A DNA stretch of 64,000 bases from Granulicella sp. 5B5 (GTDB lineage Bacteria; Acidobacteriota; Terriglobia; Terriglobales; Acidobacteriaceae), in the NCBI RefSeq assembly GCF_014083945.1, contig NZ_CP046444.1, positions 3,100,001 to 3,164,000 of the forward strand, read 5' to 3'. Of the stretch, positions 18,929 through 25,933 are shown one piece after another. Below the pieces are notes generated by a model, which was not told where the DNA came from, ran no database searches, and worked only from the letters and a program-made list of their open reading frames with translations. A program made the position numbers and the translations under genes. The stretch's first letter is position 1. Each line of letters starts with the position of its first letter.

Positions 18929-19015
18929 TTACGGGAGACGTGCACCACTACGCAAAGCCGCTGGCTGCCACCAGTAGGCATAGGTAAATCGCGCGTAGGT
19001 GAGGTACGTCGTCAT
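18929..19015 (-). CDS. Putative aromatic amino acid leader peptide of aroK (28 aa)
   Basis: The open frame ATG 19015 to TAA 18929 encodes 28 residues beginning MTTYLTYARFTYAYWW. The first 16 codons include four Tyr, one Phe and two adjacent Trp, a composition far from chance and typical of attenuator leader peptides that make ribosomes stall when charged tRNA is scarce. It is followed by a terminator hairpin and then aroK, on the same strand. A GGGGGA lies about 15 nt upstream of the ATG, which is weak as a ribosome site. The conventional ORF after the Trp pair (QPAALRSGARLP) overlaps the antiterminator segment GCGGCTT. The role is inferred from composition and arrangement. Confidence 0.75.
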   Translation of the reverse strand: MTTYLTYARFTYAYWWQPAALRSGARLP

Positions 19016-19044
19016 CGTGGGTCAGATTATTCCCCCGCCCGCAG

Positions 19045-19074
19045 ATTTGCAAGCGCCAATGGAACCGCTGTCAA
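19045..19074 (-). promoter_or_regulatory. Possible promoter of the leader-aroK transcript
   Basis: On the minus strand a perfect TTGACA (19074-19069) is followed after 18 bp by GCAAAT (19050-19045), a weak -10. Transcription would start near 19037, about 20 nt before the leader ATG, the usual distance for an attenuator leader. This is a pattern match only. Confidence 0.35.
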
Positions 19075-19259
19075 CCCCACAGCTTTCTCAAAACCTCGTA
19101 TCCACATGAAACAAAGCCGCTTATTGCTGGAAACGAAAAACACTTTTCTCCCTCCAAGCCTTCTATACTGGAAGTAGGCAAAGAAAGACTCGAAACTCTA
19201 AACTCGCAAACGGACGCGAAAACCGTCCCGCCACAAAACTTCGCACTAACCCCAATCAT

Positions 19260-19377
19260 TCCCATATCATACCCGCAAGTATATACAGAATCAGCCACTT
19301 ACCCTCGGGATCACCCCGTAAGTGACTGATTCTGCTGGATACCTCCGCTACATAGGGGAGGGGGAGGGGGGTATCTA
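19260..19377 (-). repeat. Long post-stop repeat (family B), copy 1
   Basis: A ~115-bp element nearly identical, in reverse orientation, to 30148-30262. Read on the minus strand it starts at the stop codon of the anti-sigma gene, runs through a C-rich 'ATACCCCCCTCC' block, a 'TATGTAGCGGAGGTAT' block, then an inverted repeat (GAATCAG-TCACTTAC with GTAAGTG-GCTGATTC, one mismatch) and ends near 'GGGTATGATATGGGA'. The two copies flank 10.8 kb as inverted repeats, and each directly follows a stop codon in the same relative orientation. The inverted repeat could form a 15-bp hairpin in the 3' untranslated region. Confidence 0.75.
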
Positions 19378-19653
19378 CTCCGCCGGTTCATCCGCCTTTA
19401 GCTTGCTGGCGATGTTCTGCCAGACCGCATCGCTCGGCTCATGCACCGATGGCTCGAACAGGCTCTTCGCCGTCTCCGCGATCGTCTCCAGGTCGCGCAC
19501 CAGCGCCGCGCACACCGGGTTGTCGGCGAGGAACTTGGCGAACCGGGGATCCTGGCTCACATTGCCGCCGCTCTCCTCGAACAGTTCAGGCAGATACTTT
19601 TGGAACTCGTCGATTGTCATGATGTCAAAGTTGGCAGTGGAGAGGTTCTTCAT
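19375..19653 (-). CDS. Small putative anti-sigma factor with degenerate zinc motif
   Basis: A 92-residue soluble protein directly downstream of an ECF sigma gene and overlapping it by ATGA (start 19653). The pattern 'TIDEFQKYLPELFEESGG' followed by 'FAKFLADNPVCAALVRDLET' resembles the zf-HC2/ZAS anti-sigma domain, where one expects H-x3-C-x2-C. Here only the last Cys is kept (FLADNPVC) and the His and first Cys are absent, so zinc is probably not bound. There is no membrane segment. Repeat family B starts right at its stop codon. Anti-sigma function is inferred from position and fold pattern. Confidence 0.6.
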   Translation of the reverse strand: MKNLSTANFDIMTIDEFQKYLPELFEESGGNVSQDPRFAKFLADNPVCAALVRDLETIAETAKSLFEPSVHEPSDAVWQNIASKLKADEPAE

Positions 19654-20324
19654 CGTGCTCCCTCCTTGCTGCCTTCCGCGGCAACCAGGGCTTCCGGCTG
19701 CCGAAGCAGCTCGCGCAGCTTCAGCCGCGCCTTGTGTAGCTGGCTCTTGCTGTTCCCCGTGGAACACTCCAGCATCGTTGCAATCTCGTTGTGCTCAAAG
19801 CCTTCCACGTCGTGCAGCAGAAAGACCATGCGATACCCCGGAGGCAGCGTCGCCACCGCCCGCTCCAGCGTCACCCGGTCCACCGACCCCGCAAGCTGCG
19901 GATCGCGCGCACCAAAGTCGCGTTTCGGCGCCTCGTCTTCGGAAGGGTTGATCGTCTCTTCCAGAGACACCAGTTGCAGGCCCTTCTTGCGCAGGTGCAT
20001 CAGCACAAGGTTCACCGTCAGCCGATGCAGCCACGTAGAAAACGCACTCTCACCGCGGAAGCTGCCCAGCTTCCGGAACAGGTGCAGAAACGCCTCCTGC
20101 GTCATGTCCTCGGCCTCGGACACGTTGCCCAGCATCCGCAGGCACAGCGTGTACACACGCCGCTTGTGCAGTCCATAGAGGAACGAGAACGCCTCGGCAT
20201 CGCCGTTCTTGGCGCGCTCAATCGCCTCTGCCTCACCTTCGATCGGTGGGTTCCGTTTGAAGAACCCTTGTCCGGCCGGTTGTCCGGGCTTTGTCTGCAT
20301 GTTGATTGTGCCTTGTAGGTTCAT
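19650..20324 (-). CDS. ECF-type RNA polymerase sigma factor (RpoE-like)
   Basis: A 224-residue ECF sigma factor. Region 2 shows 'AFSFLYGLHKRRVYTLCLRM', 'EAEDMTQEAFLHLFRKLGSF' and 'FSTWLHRLTVNLVLMHLRKK'; region 4 shows 'AVATLPPGYRMVFLLHDVEG' and 'HNEIATMLECSTGNSKSQLH'. An N-terminal tail of about 30 residues precedes region 2. The stop overlaps the start of the small downstream gene (ATGA), the usual arrangement of sigma with its anti-sigma. The 173-bp upstream region contains the palindrome-like 'TACCGAACTCCGGTA' on the minus strand, possibly part of an autoregulated promoter. Confidence 0.9.
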   Translation of the reverse strand: MNLQGTINMQTKPGQPAGQGFFKRNPPIEGEAEAIERAKNGDAEAFSFLYGLHKRRVYTLCLRMLGNVSEAEDMTQEAFLHLFRKLGSFRGESAFSTWLHRLTVNLVLMHLRKKGLQLVSLEETINPSEDEAPKRDFGARDPQLAGSVDRVTLERAVATLPPGYRMVFLLHDVEGFEHNEIATMLECSTGNSKSQLHKARLKLRELLRQPEALVAAEGSKEGAR

Positions 20325-20497
20325 GGGAGTTCACTTATCAGGAGTCTGACACCCACTCCATTACGATACCGGAGTTCGGTACGCAATGTTGCAGGGGGGA
20401 CTCTCGGGTAAGAGGCGCAATCCGGTGATGGGGTTGCATACCGTAGTGTGGAAACGTAGCTACACTTAAGATGTGTCCGAAGCGCACCCTCAAAAGG

Positions 20498-21547
20498 TTA
20501 GCTGCCGATAAACCGCGCATACAGCGACCGCGCCAGCCCCACATCGGTCGTGCCCTGCACCAGCGCCCGCCCATCCGGAAACACCGTAATTGTGTGCGGC
20601 GCTCGCTCAAACCGCAGCAGCATCCCGTTCGAGCGCACCGTGCCCAGTGCACTCAGCCGCTCCTTCAACTGGCCAAGGTCCACCGGTCGATGGTGCTCAT
20701 GAATCTGCACAGAGTTCCGGCCGCACAGCGTAATGTGTGGGCGCCCTTCGCCCAACAGCGCCCGAAATACGCGCCCGCCGCAGACCTCGCAGTCCTCGCG
20801 CGGCTTGCCCGTCACAATCTCCGACCGCTCGCCGCTCCATAGATCAGCCGAGATCAGCGTCCGCCGCATCACAGCCGCCTGCCCGGTCAGATACTTCATC
20901 GCCTCGGTCACCTGCAGCGACGCCGCATAGTTCACCGCTGTAGCCAGAATCCCAGCCGTATCGCACGTCTCCACATTCCCGCTCGGCATCGCCGGAAAGA
21001 TGCACGCCAGGCAAGCCGTTGGAGCCGTTTCGGCAGCCATACCCTTCGGCAGGATGTTCATCGTCGCCGCAAATGCACCTACGGCCGCCGCATAGATCCA
21101 TGGCTTGCTGCTCTCCACCGAGTAGTCGTTCAGCAGATATCGGGTCTCGAAGTTGTCCGTGCAGTCCAGCACCAATTCGCTGTCCGCCAGCAGTTCATGG
21201 ATATTGGCCGGCACAAGGTCCGCAACGTATGCGCTTACCTGCACGTCAGAGTTGATCCGCCCCAGCTGACGCTTCGCTGCCTCCGCCTTGGGCAACGCCT
21301 CCAGCGCGTCGGCCTCGTCAAACAGGGTCTGCCGCTGCAGGTTCGATGGCTCCACAAAGTCCCGGTCGATCAGCGTCAGCCGCCCGATTCCCGCGCGCGT
21401 CAGCAACCCCGCCGCTGCCGCACCTGTAGCCCCCACGCCTACCACTGCCACGCGCCCGGCACCCAGCTTCCGTTGGCCGCTCTCACCGATTCCGGCAAAC
21501 AAAACCTGTCGCGAGTAGCGCTCGCTTGCATCAACCGCTGGTCTCAT
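20498..21547 (-). CDS. ThiF/MoeB-family adenylyltransferase
   Basis: An E1-like enzyme that adenylates the C-terminal Gly of a ubiquitin-like sulfur carrier (ThiS or MoaD). The 349-residue protein has 'RYSRQVLFAGIGESGQRKLG', the nucleotide-binding 'VAVVGVGATGAAAAGLLTRA', 'LIDRDFVEPSNLQRQTLFDE' and the zinc ligands in 'ACLACIFP' and 'CEVCGG'. About 80 C-terminal residues ('ITLCGRNSVQIHEHHRPVDL' onward) form an extra domain in place of a rhodanese domain. Start candidates are ATG 21547 (used here), 21595 and 21643; a TATACT-like -10 at 21604-21609 favours the shortest. No thiS, thiG, moaD or moaE lies nearby, so its pathway is uncertain. Confidence 0.88.
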   Translation of the reverse strand: MRPAVDASERYSRQVLFAGIGESGQRKLGAGRVAVVGVGATGAAAAGLLTRAGIGRLTLIDRDFVEPSNLQRQTLFDEADALEALPKAEAAKRQLGRINSDVQVSAYVADLVPANIHELLADSELVLDCTDNFETRYLLNDYSVESSKPWIYAAAVGAFAATMNILPKGMAAETAPTACLACIFPAMPSGNVETCDTAGILATAVNYAASLQVTEAMKYLTGQAAVMRRTLISADLWSGERSEIVTGKPREDCEVCGGRVFRALLGEGRPHITLCGRNSVQIHEHHRPVDLGQLKERLSALGTVRSNGMLLRFERAPHTITVFPDGRALVQGTTDVGLARSLYARFIGS

Positions 21548-21793
21548 GCTGGAGCGCCTCACTGCTGCCTCACGATTGCTGGCACCATCTGGCATAAGGC
21601 TAAGTATACCGTCGCTCCGCGCATGGTTCACCCTCGCAAGCAACCTGCAACAGCGCTGCAGTATCTGTAAGATGAGACGAGTCGTGCGCCGCAGCCGTCC
21701 AAAGGCTTTGTTTGCCCGCCGCGGTAACTCAGCCCGCTCGCAACGCGTCAGCCGGCAAGACGAACCATCCTTTGAGCCTGAGAGGAAACACCG

Positions 21794-24700
21794 GTGCCGC
21801 GTCCGCCACGTTCATCCCCGCAAAGCGCCGGAACCACCGCCTCTCATGGCAGGAAACCCCTCTGGGATTCGGTTTTTTGGGGTGTGTGTTTTGCGGTGAT
21901 TCTCATGGTATCTGGCTTTCCGGGTGCTTTGCTCGCGCAGACGAGCGGCAGCGACAAACCCACCGCAACGACCGACACAACTGCGTCCGCCGATACACAG
22001 GCTCCATCTCCGGAGCCGCCGGCAAGTATCTTCTCCAAACAAGGCATGACCGTTCAGGCGATCCACTTTACTGGAGTCACCTTCGCGGAACGGGACCCGA
22101 TCATCCAGCAGCTCAAGCAAAAGGGCGGCACTCCATTGGATCCCGAAGCCGTCCGCTCGGACCTCCGCACGCTCTTCGCAACCGGCCGCTATATGGACAT
22201 CGCGGTCTCCGATCAGCCCGGCACGAACGGAAACACAGGCATCGTGCTCGACTACTCCGGCACACCCCGCTACTTCGTCGGCCGCGTCACCATTACAGGA
22301 GTGAATGAGGACCGCCTTACAGCGCTCCTGGACGTAGCCACCAAACTGCAGCCCGGCGCCCCATTCTCAGGCAGCGATCTTCCCGAGGCCATGTCGGGTC
22401 TGAAGGACACGCTCACCCGCAACGGATACTACCGGCCCGTCATCGACCAATCCGTTACTCGAGACGACGTCAACAACCAGGTCAACGTAACGTTTCACAT
22501 CACGATTGGACCACAGGCCAGAGTCGGGGGAGTGTCTGTTACAGGTCAGGACCCCGGCATATCCACGGAGCAATTTCGTCGTCACGGCAGTTTGGATTGC
22601 TCGAAACTCGAAACGATCTTCAGTCATCACTGCCGCCCAAGAGTTACGCGTAATACCGTCCCCAATGCCCTTTCGGGAGTGAGATCGTACTACCAGAACA
22701 ATCGTCACCTCGAAGGTACGATCACGTTGCCAGACTCGTCCTACAACGTGTCACGCAAGCAGGTCGACTATGAGTTCTCCGCTAATCAGGGACCGCAAGT
22801 GGATGTGGTCATCAAAGGTTTCAAACTGTCGAGGTCCCGCATCAAGCTGCTTGTCCCAATCTTTGAGGAAGGCGCCGTCGACAACGATCTGCTGAACGAG
22901 GGCTCATTCAACATCAGAGACTATCTTCAGCAACGAGGATATTTCGATGCGTCGGTTTCGGTGGATTTGAGTGGGCAGGGAACAAAGGCCTTGACTGTGA
23001 CTTATACAGTAGCTTCAGGCATCTTGCACAAAGTTGTCAGTGTCCGAATGACCGGTAATCACTACTTCGACCAAGACACAATCTCCGAGCTCCTCCGTGT
23101 GAAGAAAGGCGATAACTATCAGCCGAGTGGCCGATTCAGCTCGACGCTTCTGCGGTCGGACATCTCTGGGATTGAATCGCTCTACCGTAGCAACGGCTTC
23201 GAGCAGGTGAACGTAACCTCCGATGTCCAGGACAAAGACAAGGACGCATCCGGCAAGCGGCTCCGCCGCGCCCAGTTGCAGGTTCTATACCGCATCTCAG
23301 AAGGAACACAACAACGTTTTGGCACCATCAGTCTGGAAGGTGTAAGCGCCTCTCAGATGACCGCGGTCAAGGGCGTGCTCAGTTCTACCTCAGGTCAGCC
23401 TTACTCCCTTTTGGCACTGTCCAATGATCGCGATGCCGTGTTCACCTACTATTTGTCGCGAGGTTATGAGCACGTGTCCGTAGATCTGGCACAGTCTCCC
23501 AACAAAACGGACGGCAATCAAATGGATGCCGTATTGACAGTGCATGAGGGCCAACAAGTCTTCACCGACAATGTCTTGCTCTCTGGCCTCGATCACATAC
23601 GCCCGTCAGTAGTTCAAAAGGAAATACTCGTCAAAGCCGACACGCCGCTGGATCAGGCTGCACTGCTTCAAACGCAACGAAATCTCTATAACCTAGCAGA
23701 ATTTAATGATGTGAACGTTGTTGTTCAGAACCCCGATGGCATGACCTCTTATAAGAACGTTCTCATTCAATTGACCGAAGGAAAGCGTTGGGACGTGACA
23801 TACGGTTTCGGAATCGAGGCTCAGAGCGGAACGCCGGCGATTGTTGCAGGCGAAACTCGCGGATCGACCGCTGCCCAAAACGGCAAGGCGGGTGTCAGCC
23901 CGCGCGTATCGCTGGATGTTTCACGAACTGCGCTCCGCGGAACACAGGATTCGTTGACCCTGCATACGACCTACGGTCTTCTTGAAGAGGTCGCTACGGT
24001 GACCTATAACAGTCCGCATCTGTTGGGAAAGAAACAATTGACTGGGCTGCTTTCAGGCGGCTACTCCAACGTTCAGGACATCACCACGTTTTCGTCCTCA
24101 ACACTTCAAGGAGACTTCCGTGTCTCTCAAAAACTCCGTCGTGCCGATACATTGATCTACGACTTTCAGTACCGCCGTGTATCAATCGACAAAAATTCTC
24201 TGGCAATTACTCCCAATCTTATTAATCAGTTATCGGAGCCTGTAATAGTCGGCGGCCCAGGTTTCACATTCTTGCATGACACCCGCGACCCAAGCCCGCT
24301 CAATGCAAATAAAGGACAGTTCTTCTCTTTACAGGACTTTCTAGCCACTTCAAAGTTTGGCTCGGGTACGAACTTCAATAAGTTGGATGGCTCTGAATCC
24401 ACCTATTACACATTTGGAAAACACCGGTATGTGTTCGCCCGCAATCTCCGTATAGGGTTTGAGAATTCCTGGGGCCCAAATCCGAATGCCTCGAACGCCG
24501 GCAGCCAGATCGGTGTAAGTTCCACGGCCTGCACCGGCTCCCTTCTTGCGACGAATCCGACATGCAATCCTGTGCCTCTTCCCGAGAGGTTATACGCTGG
24601 CGGAGCCAGTTCGCATCGTGGTTTCGGTATCAATGATGCCGGCCCCCGCGACCTCACAACCGGCTATCCGGTGGGAGGCTCAGGCGTGGTCGTCAACACC

Positions 24701-25123
24701 TTTGAACTTAGACTGCCACCTCCTGTCCTGCCATTGGTTGGAGATAGCATCTCATTCGTGCTGTTTCACGATATGGGAAACACATTCCGATACCCCGGCG
24801 ATATGTTCACCAGCTTTCTGCACTTTCGGCAACCGAATCGAGGGACTTGCCGTGATCTTTCTATCCCAGGTGTGGCCGCGGGTGCAACGCCTACGCCAAC
24901 GCAGCAGGAGAATGCGGTTGGCATATGTAACTTCAATTACTATTCCCACGCGCTAGGTGTTGGTATTCGTTACAACACTCCCGTAGGTCCTATTCGAGCG
25001 GACTTCAGTTACAACCTGAATCCGCCTATTTATCCCGTCTTTGATGACTACACAAACGCTCTGCCCTATGTAGGCGAGGGCAGTCACTTCAATTTCTTCT
25101 TCAGTATTGGCCAAAGCTTCTAG
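21794..25123 (+). CDS. TamA/BamA-like Omp85 outer-membrane protein with multiple POTRA domains
   Basis: A 1109-residue outer-membrane protein. After a signal peptide ('SVFWGVCFAVILMVSGFPGA') come several POTRA repeats over residues ~85-690 (for example 'MTVQAIHFTGVTFAERDPII', 'GRVTITGVNEDRLTALLDVA', 'VFTDNVLLSGLDHIRPSVVQ') and then a C-terminal Omp85 barrel with the conserved 'PERLYAGGASSHRGFG' and a final strand ending in Phe ('HFNFFFSIGQSF'). It starts at GTG 21794 after AGAGGA. The length and the linked tamB-like gene suggest it works as a TamA-type partner in outer-membrane assembly or lipid transport. Codon use is less GC-biased than in neighbouring genes. Confidence 0.88.
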   Translation: MPRPPRSSPQSAGTTASHGRKPLWDSVFWGVCFAVILMVSGFPGALLAQTSGSDKPTATTDTTASADTQAPSPEPPASIFSKQGMTVQAIHFTGVTFAERDPIIQQLKQKGGTPLDPEAVRSDLRTLFATGRYMDIAVSDQPGTNGNTGIVLDYSGTPRYFVGRVTITGVNEDRLTALLDVATKLQPGAPFSGSDLPEAMSGLKDTLTRNGYYRPVIDQSVTRDDVNNQVNVTFHITIGPQARVGGVSVTGQDPGISTEQFRRHGSLDCSKLETIFSHHCRPRVTRNTVPNALSGVRSYYQNNRHLEGTITLPDSSYNVSRKQVDYEFSANQGPQVDVVIKGFKLSRSRIKLLVPIFEEGAVDNDLLNEGSFNIRDYLQQRGYFDASVSVDLSGQGTKALTVTYTVASGILHKVVSVRMTGNHYFDQDTISELLRVKKGDNYQPSGRFSSTLLRSDISGIESLYRSNGFEQVNVTSDVQDKDKDASGKRLRRAQLQVLYRISEGTQQRFGTISLEGVSASQMTAVKGVLSSTSGQPYSLLALSNDRDAVFTYYLSRGYEHVSVDLAQSPNKTDGNQMDAVLTVHEGQQVFTDNVLLSGLDHIRPSVVQKEILVKADTPLDQAALLQTQRNLYNLAEFNDVNVVVQNPDGMTSYKNVLIQLTEGKRWDVTYGFGIEAQSGTPAIVAGETRGSTAAQNGKAGVSPRVSLDVSRTALRGTQDSLTLHTTYGLLEEVATVTYNSPHLLGKKQLTGLLSGGYSNVQDITTFSSSTLQGDFRVSQKLRRADTLIYDFQYRRVSIDKNSLAITPNLINQLSEPVIVGGPGFTFLHDTRDPSPLNANKGQFFSLQDFLATSKFGSGTNFNKLDGSESTYYTFGKHRYVFARNLRIGFENSWGPNPNASNAGSQIGVSSTACTGSLLATNPTCNPVPLPERLYAGGASSHRGFGINDAGPRDLTTGYPVGGSGVVVNTFELRLPPPVLPLVGDSISFVLFHDMGNTFRYPGDMFTSFLHFRQPNRGTCRDLSIPGVAAGATPTPTQQENAVGICNFNYYSHALGVGIRYNTPVGPIRADFSYNLNPPIYPVFDDYTNALPYVGEGSHFNFFFSIGQSF

Positions 25124-25135
25124 GTAACTGTGGAC

Positions 25136-25933
25136 ATGTGGACGCGAGCGACGATGATCGGAGGGCCTAAGCATGCAGCACTATACCTGTGTGCTGCGAG
25201 TGCTCTGTCCGTCGCTTCTCTTTCAATCCCGTTTGCTGGTTTAGCGCAACAACCAGCTACGATCTTTGAGCCACGACCAAAACCATTGCAGAGCATAAGA
25301 GGCCTGGATCGTATTCTGGCAGTCGTTAACAGTGATCCCATCTTGTCGAGCGACGTCGAACGTGAGGTCAACATCGAAAGCTGCCACACTAGCGGCACGG
25401 CGTGTCAACGTGCAGCAGATGTGACGCTGGCCGCACAGCGGGAGAAGGTGTTGCAACGGCTCATTGACCAGAAACTAATATGGCAGCAGATGAGGGCATA
25501 CCTGGACCTAACAAAGCCCGGGCAACCAGGCGACCCAAAGCCGGCAGCCACCACAAGCTCTGTGTTCGCAACCCAAAGTGACCAATGCTCCGGCAAGGGA
25601 GGTTGGAGCACTGGTCTGCAGTCCTATGGCATTACGCCGCAGTCACTTCATCAATATTGCAATCTGCAGGCAGCAGAACTGGCGTTCGTAGATCAACGAT
25701 TTCGAGTGAGCATCCACATCGGTCAGGATGAGATCACCACGTACTATCATGACCGCTTCGTTCCTGAATACCGGAAGACATCAGCAACGCCTCCGCCCCT
25801 TGACGCGATAGAAGCTGATATCTCCACGCTTCTCATGGAACGTGAGGTCTCATTGCTGCTGGATGATTGGCTGCGAGTTCTGCGCGCGCAAAGTCATATC
25901 GTCATTCTTCGGCCCGTACAGGTGAGCCAATGA
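25136..25933 (+). CDS. SurA N-terminal-like periplasmic chaperone
   Basis: A 265-residue exported protein lying between the tamA-like and tamB-like genes. The signal peptide ('LCAASALSVASLSIPFAGLA') is followed by 'GLDRILAVVNSDPILSSDVE' and 'REKVLQRLIDQKLIWQQMRA', the pattern of the SurA/PpiD N-terminal chaperone domain. No parvulin peptidyl-prolyl isomerase domain is present. The ending 'LLMEREVSLLLDDWLRVLRA' corresponds to the C-terminal helix that completes the SurA chaperone module. It starts 12 bp after the preceding stop (GTG 25130 and ATG 25154 are alternatives) and its stop overlaps the tamB start (ATGA). It probably escorts outer-membrane proteins; this is inferred from the family and position. 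Confidence 0.75.
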   Translation: MWTRATMIGGPKHAALYLCAASALSVASLSIPFAGLAQQPATIFEPRPKPLQSIRGLDRILAVVNSDPILSSDVEREVNIESCHTSGTACQRAADVTLAAQREKVLQRLIDQKLIWQQMRAYLDLTKPGQPGDPKPAATTSSVFATQSDQCSGKGGWSTGLQSYGITPQSLHQYCNLQAAELAFVDQRFRVSIHIGQDEITTYYHDRFVPEYRKTSATPPPLDAIEADISTLLMEREVSLLLDDWLRVLRAQSHIVILRPVQVSQ

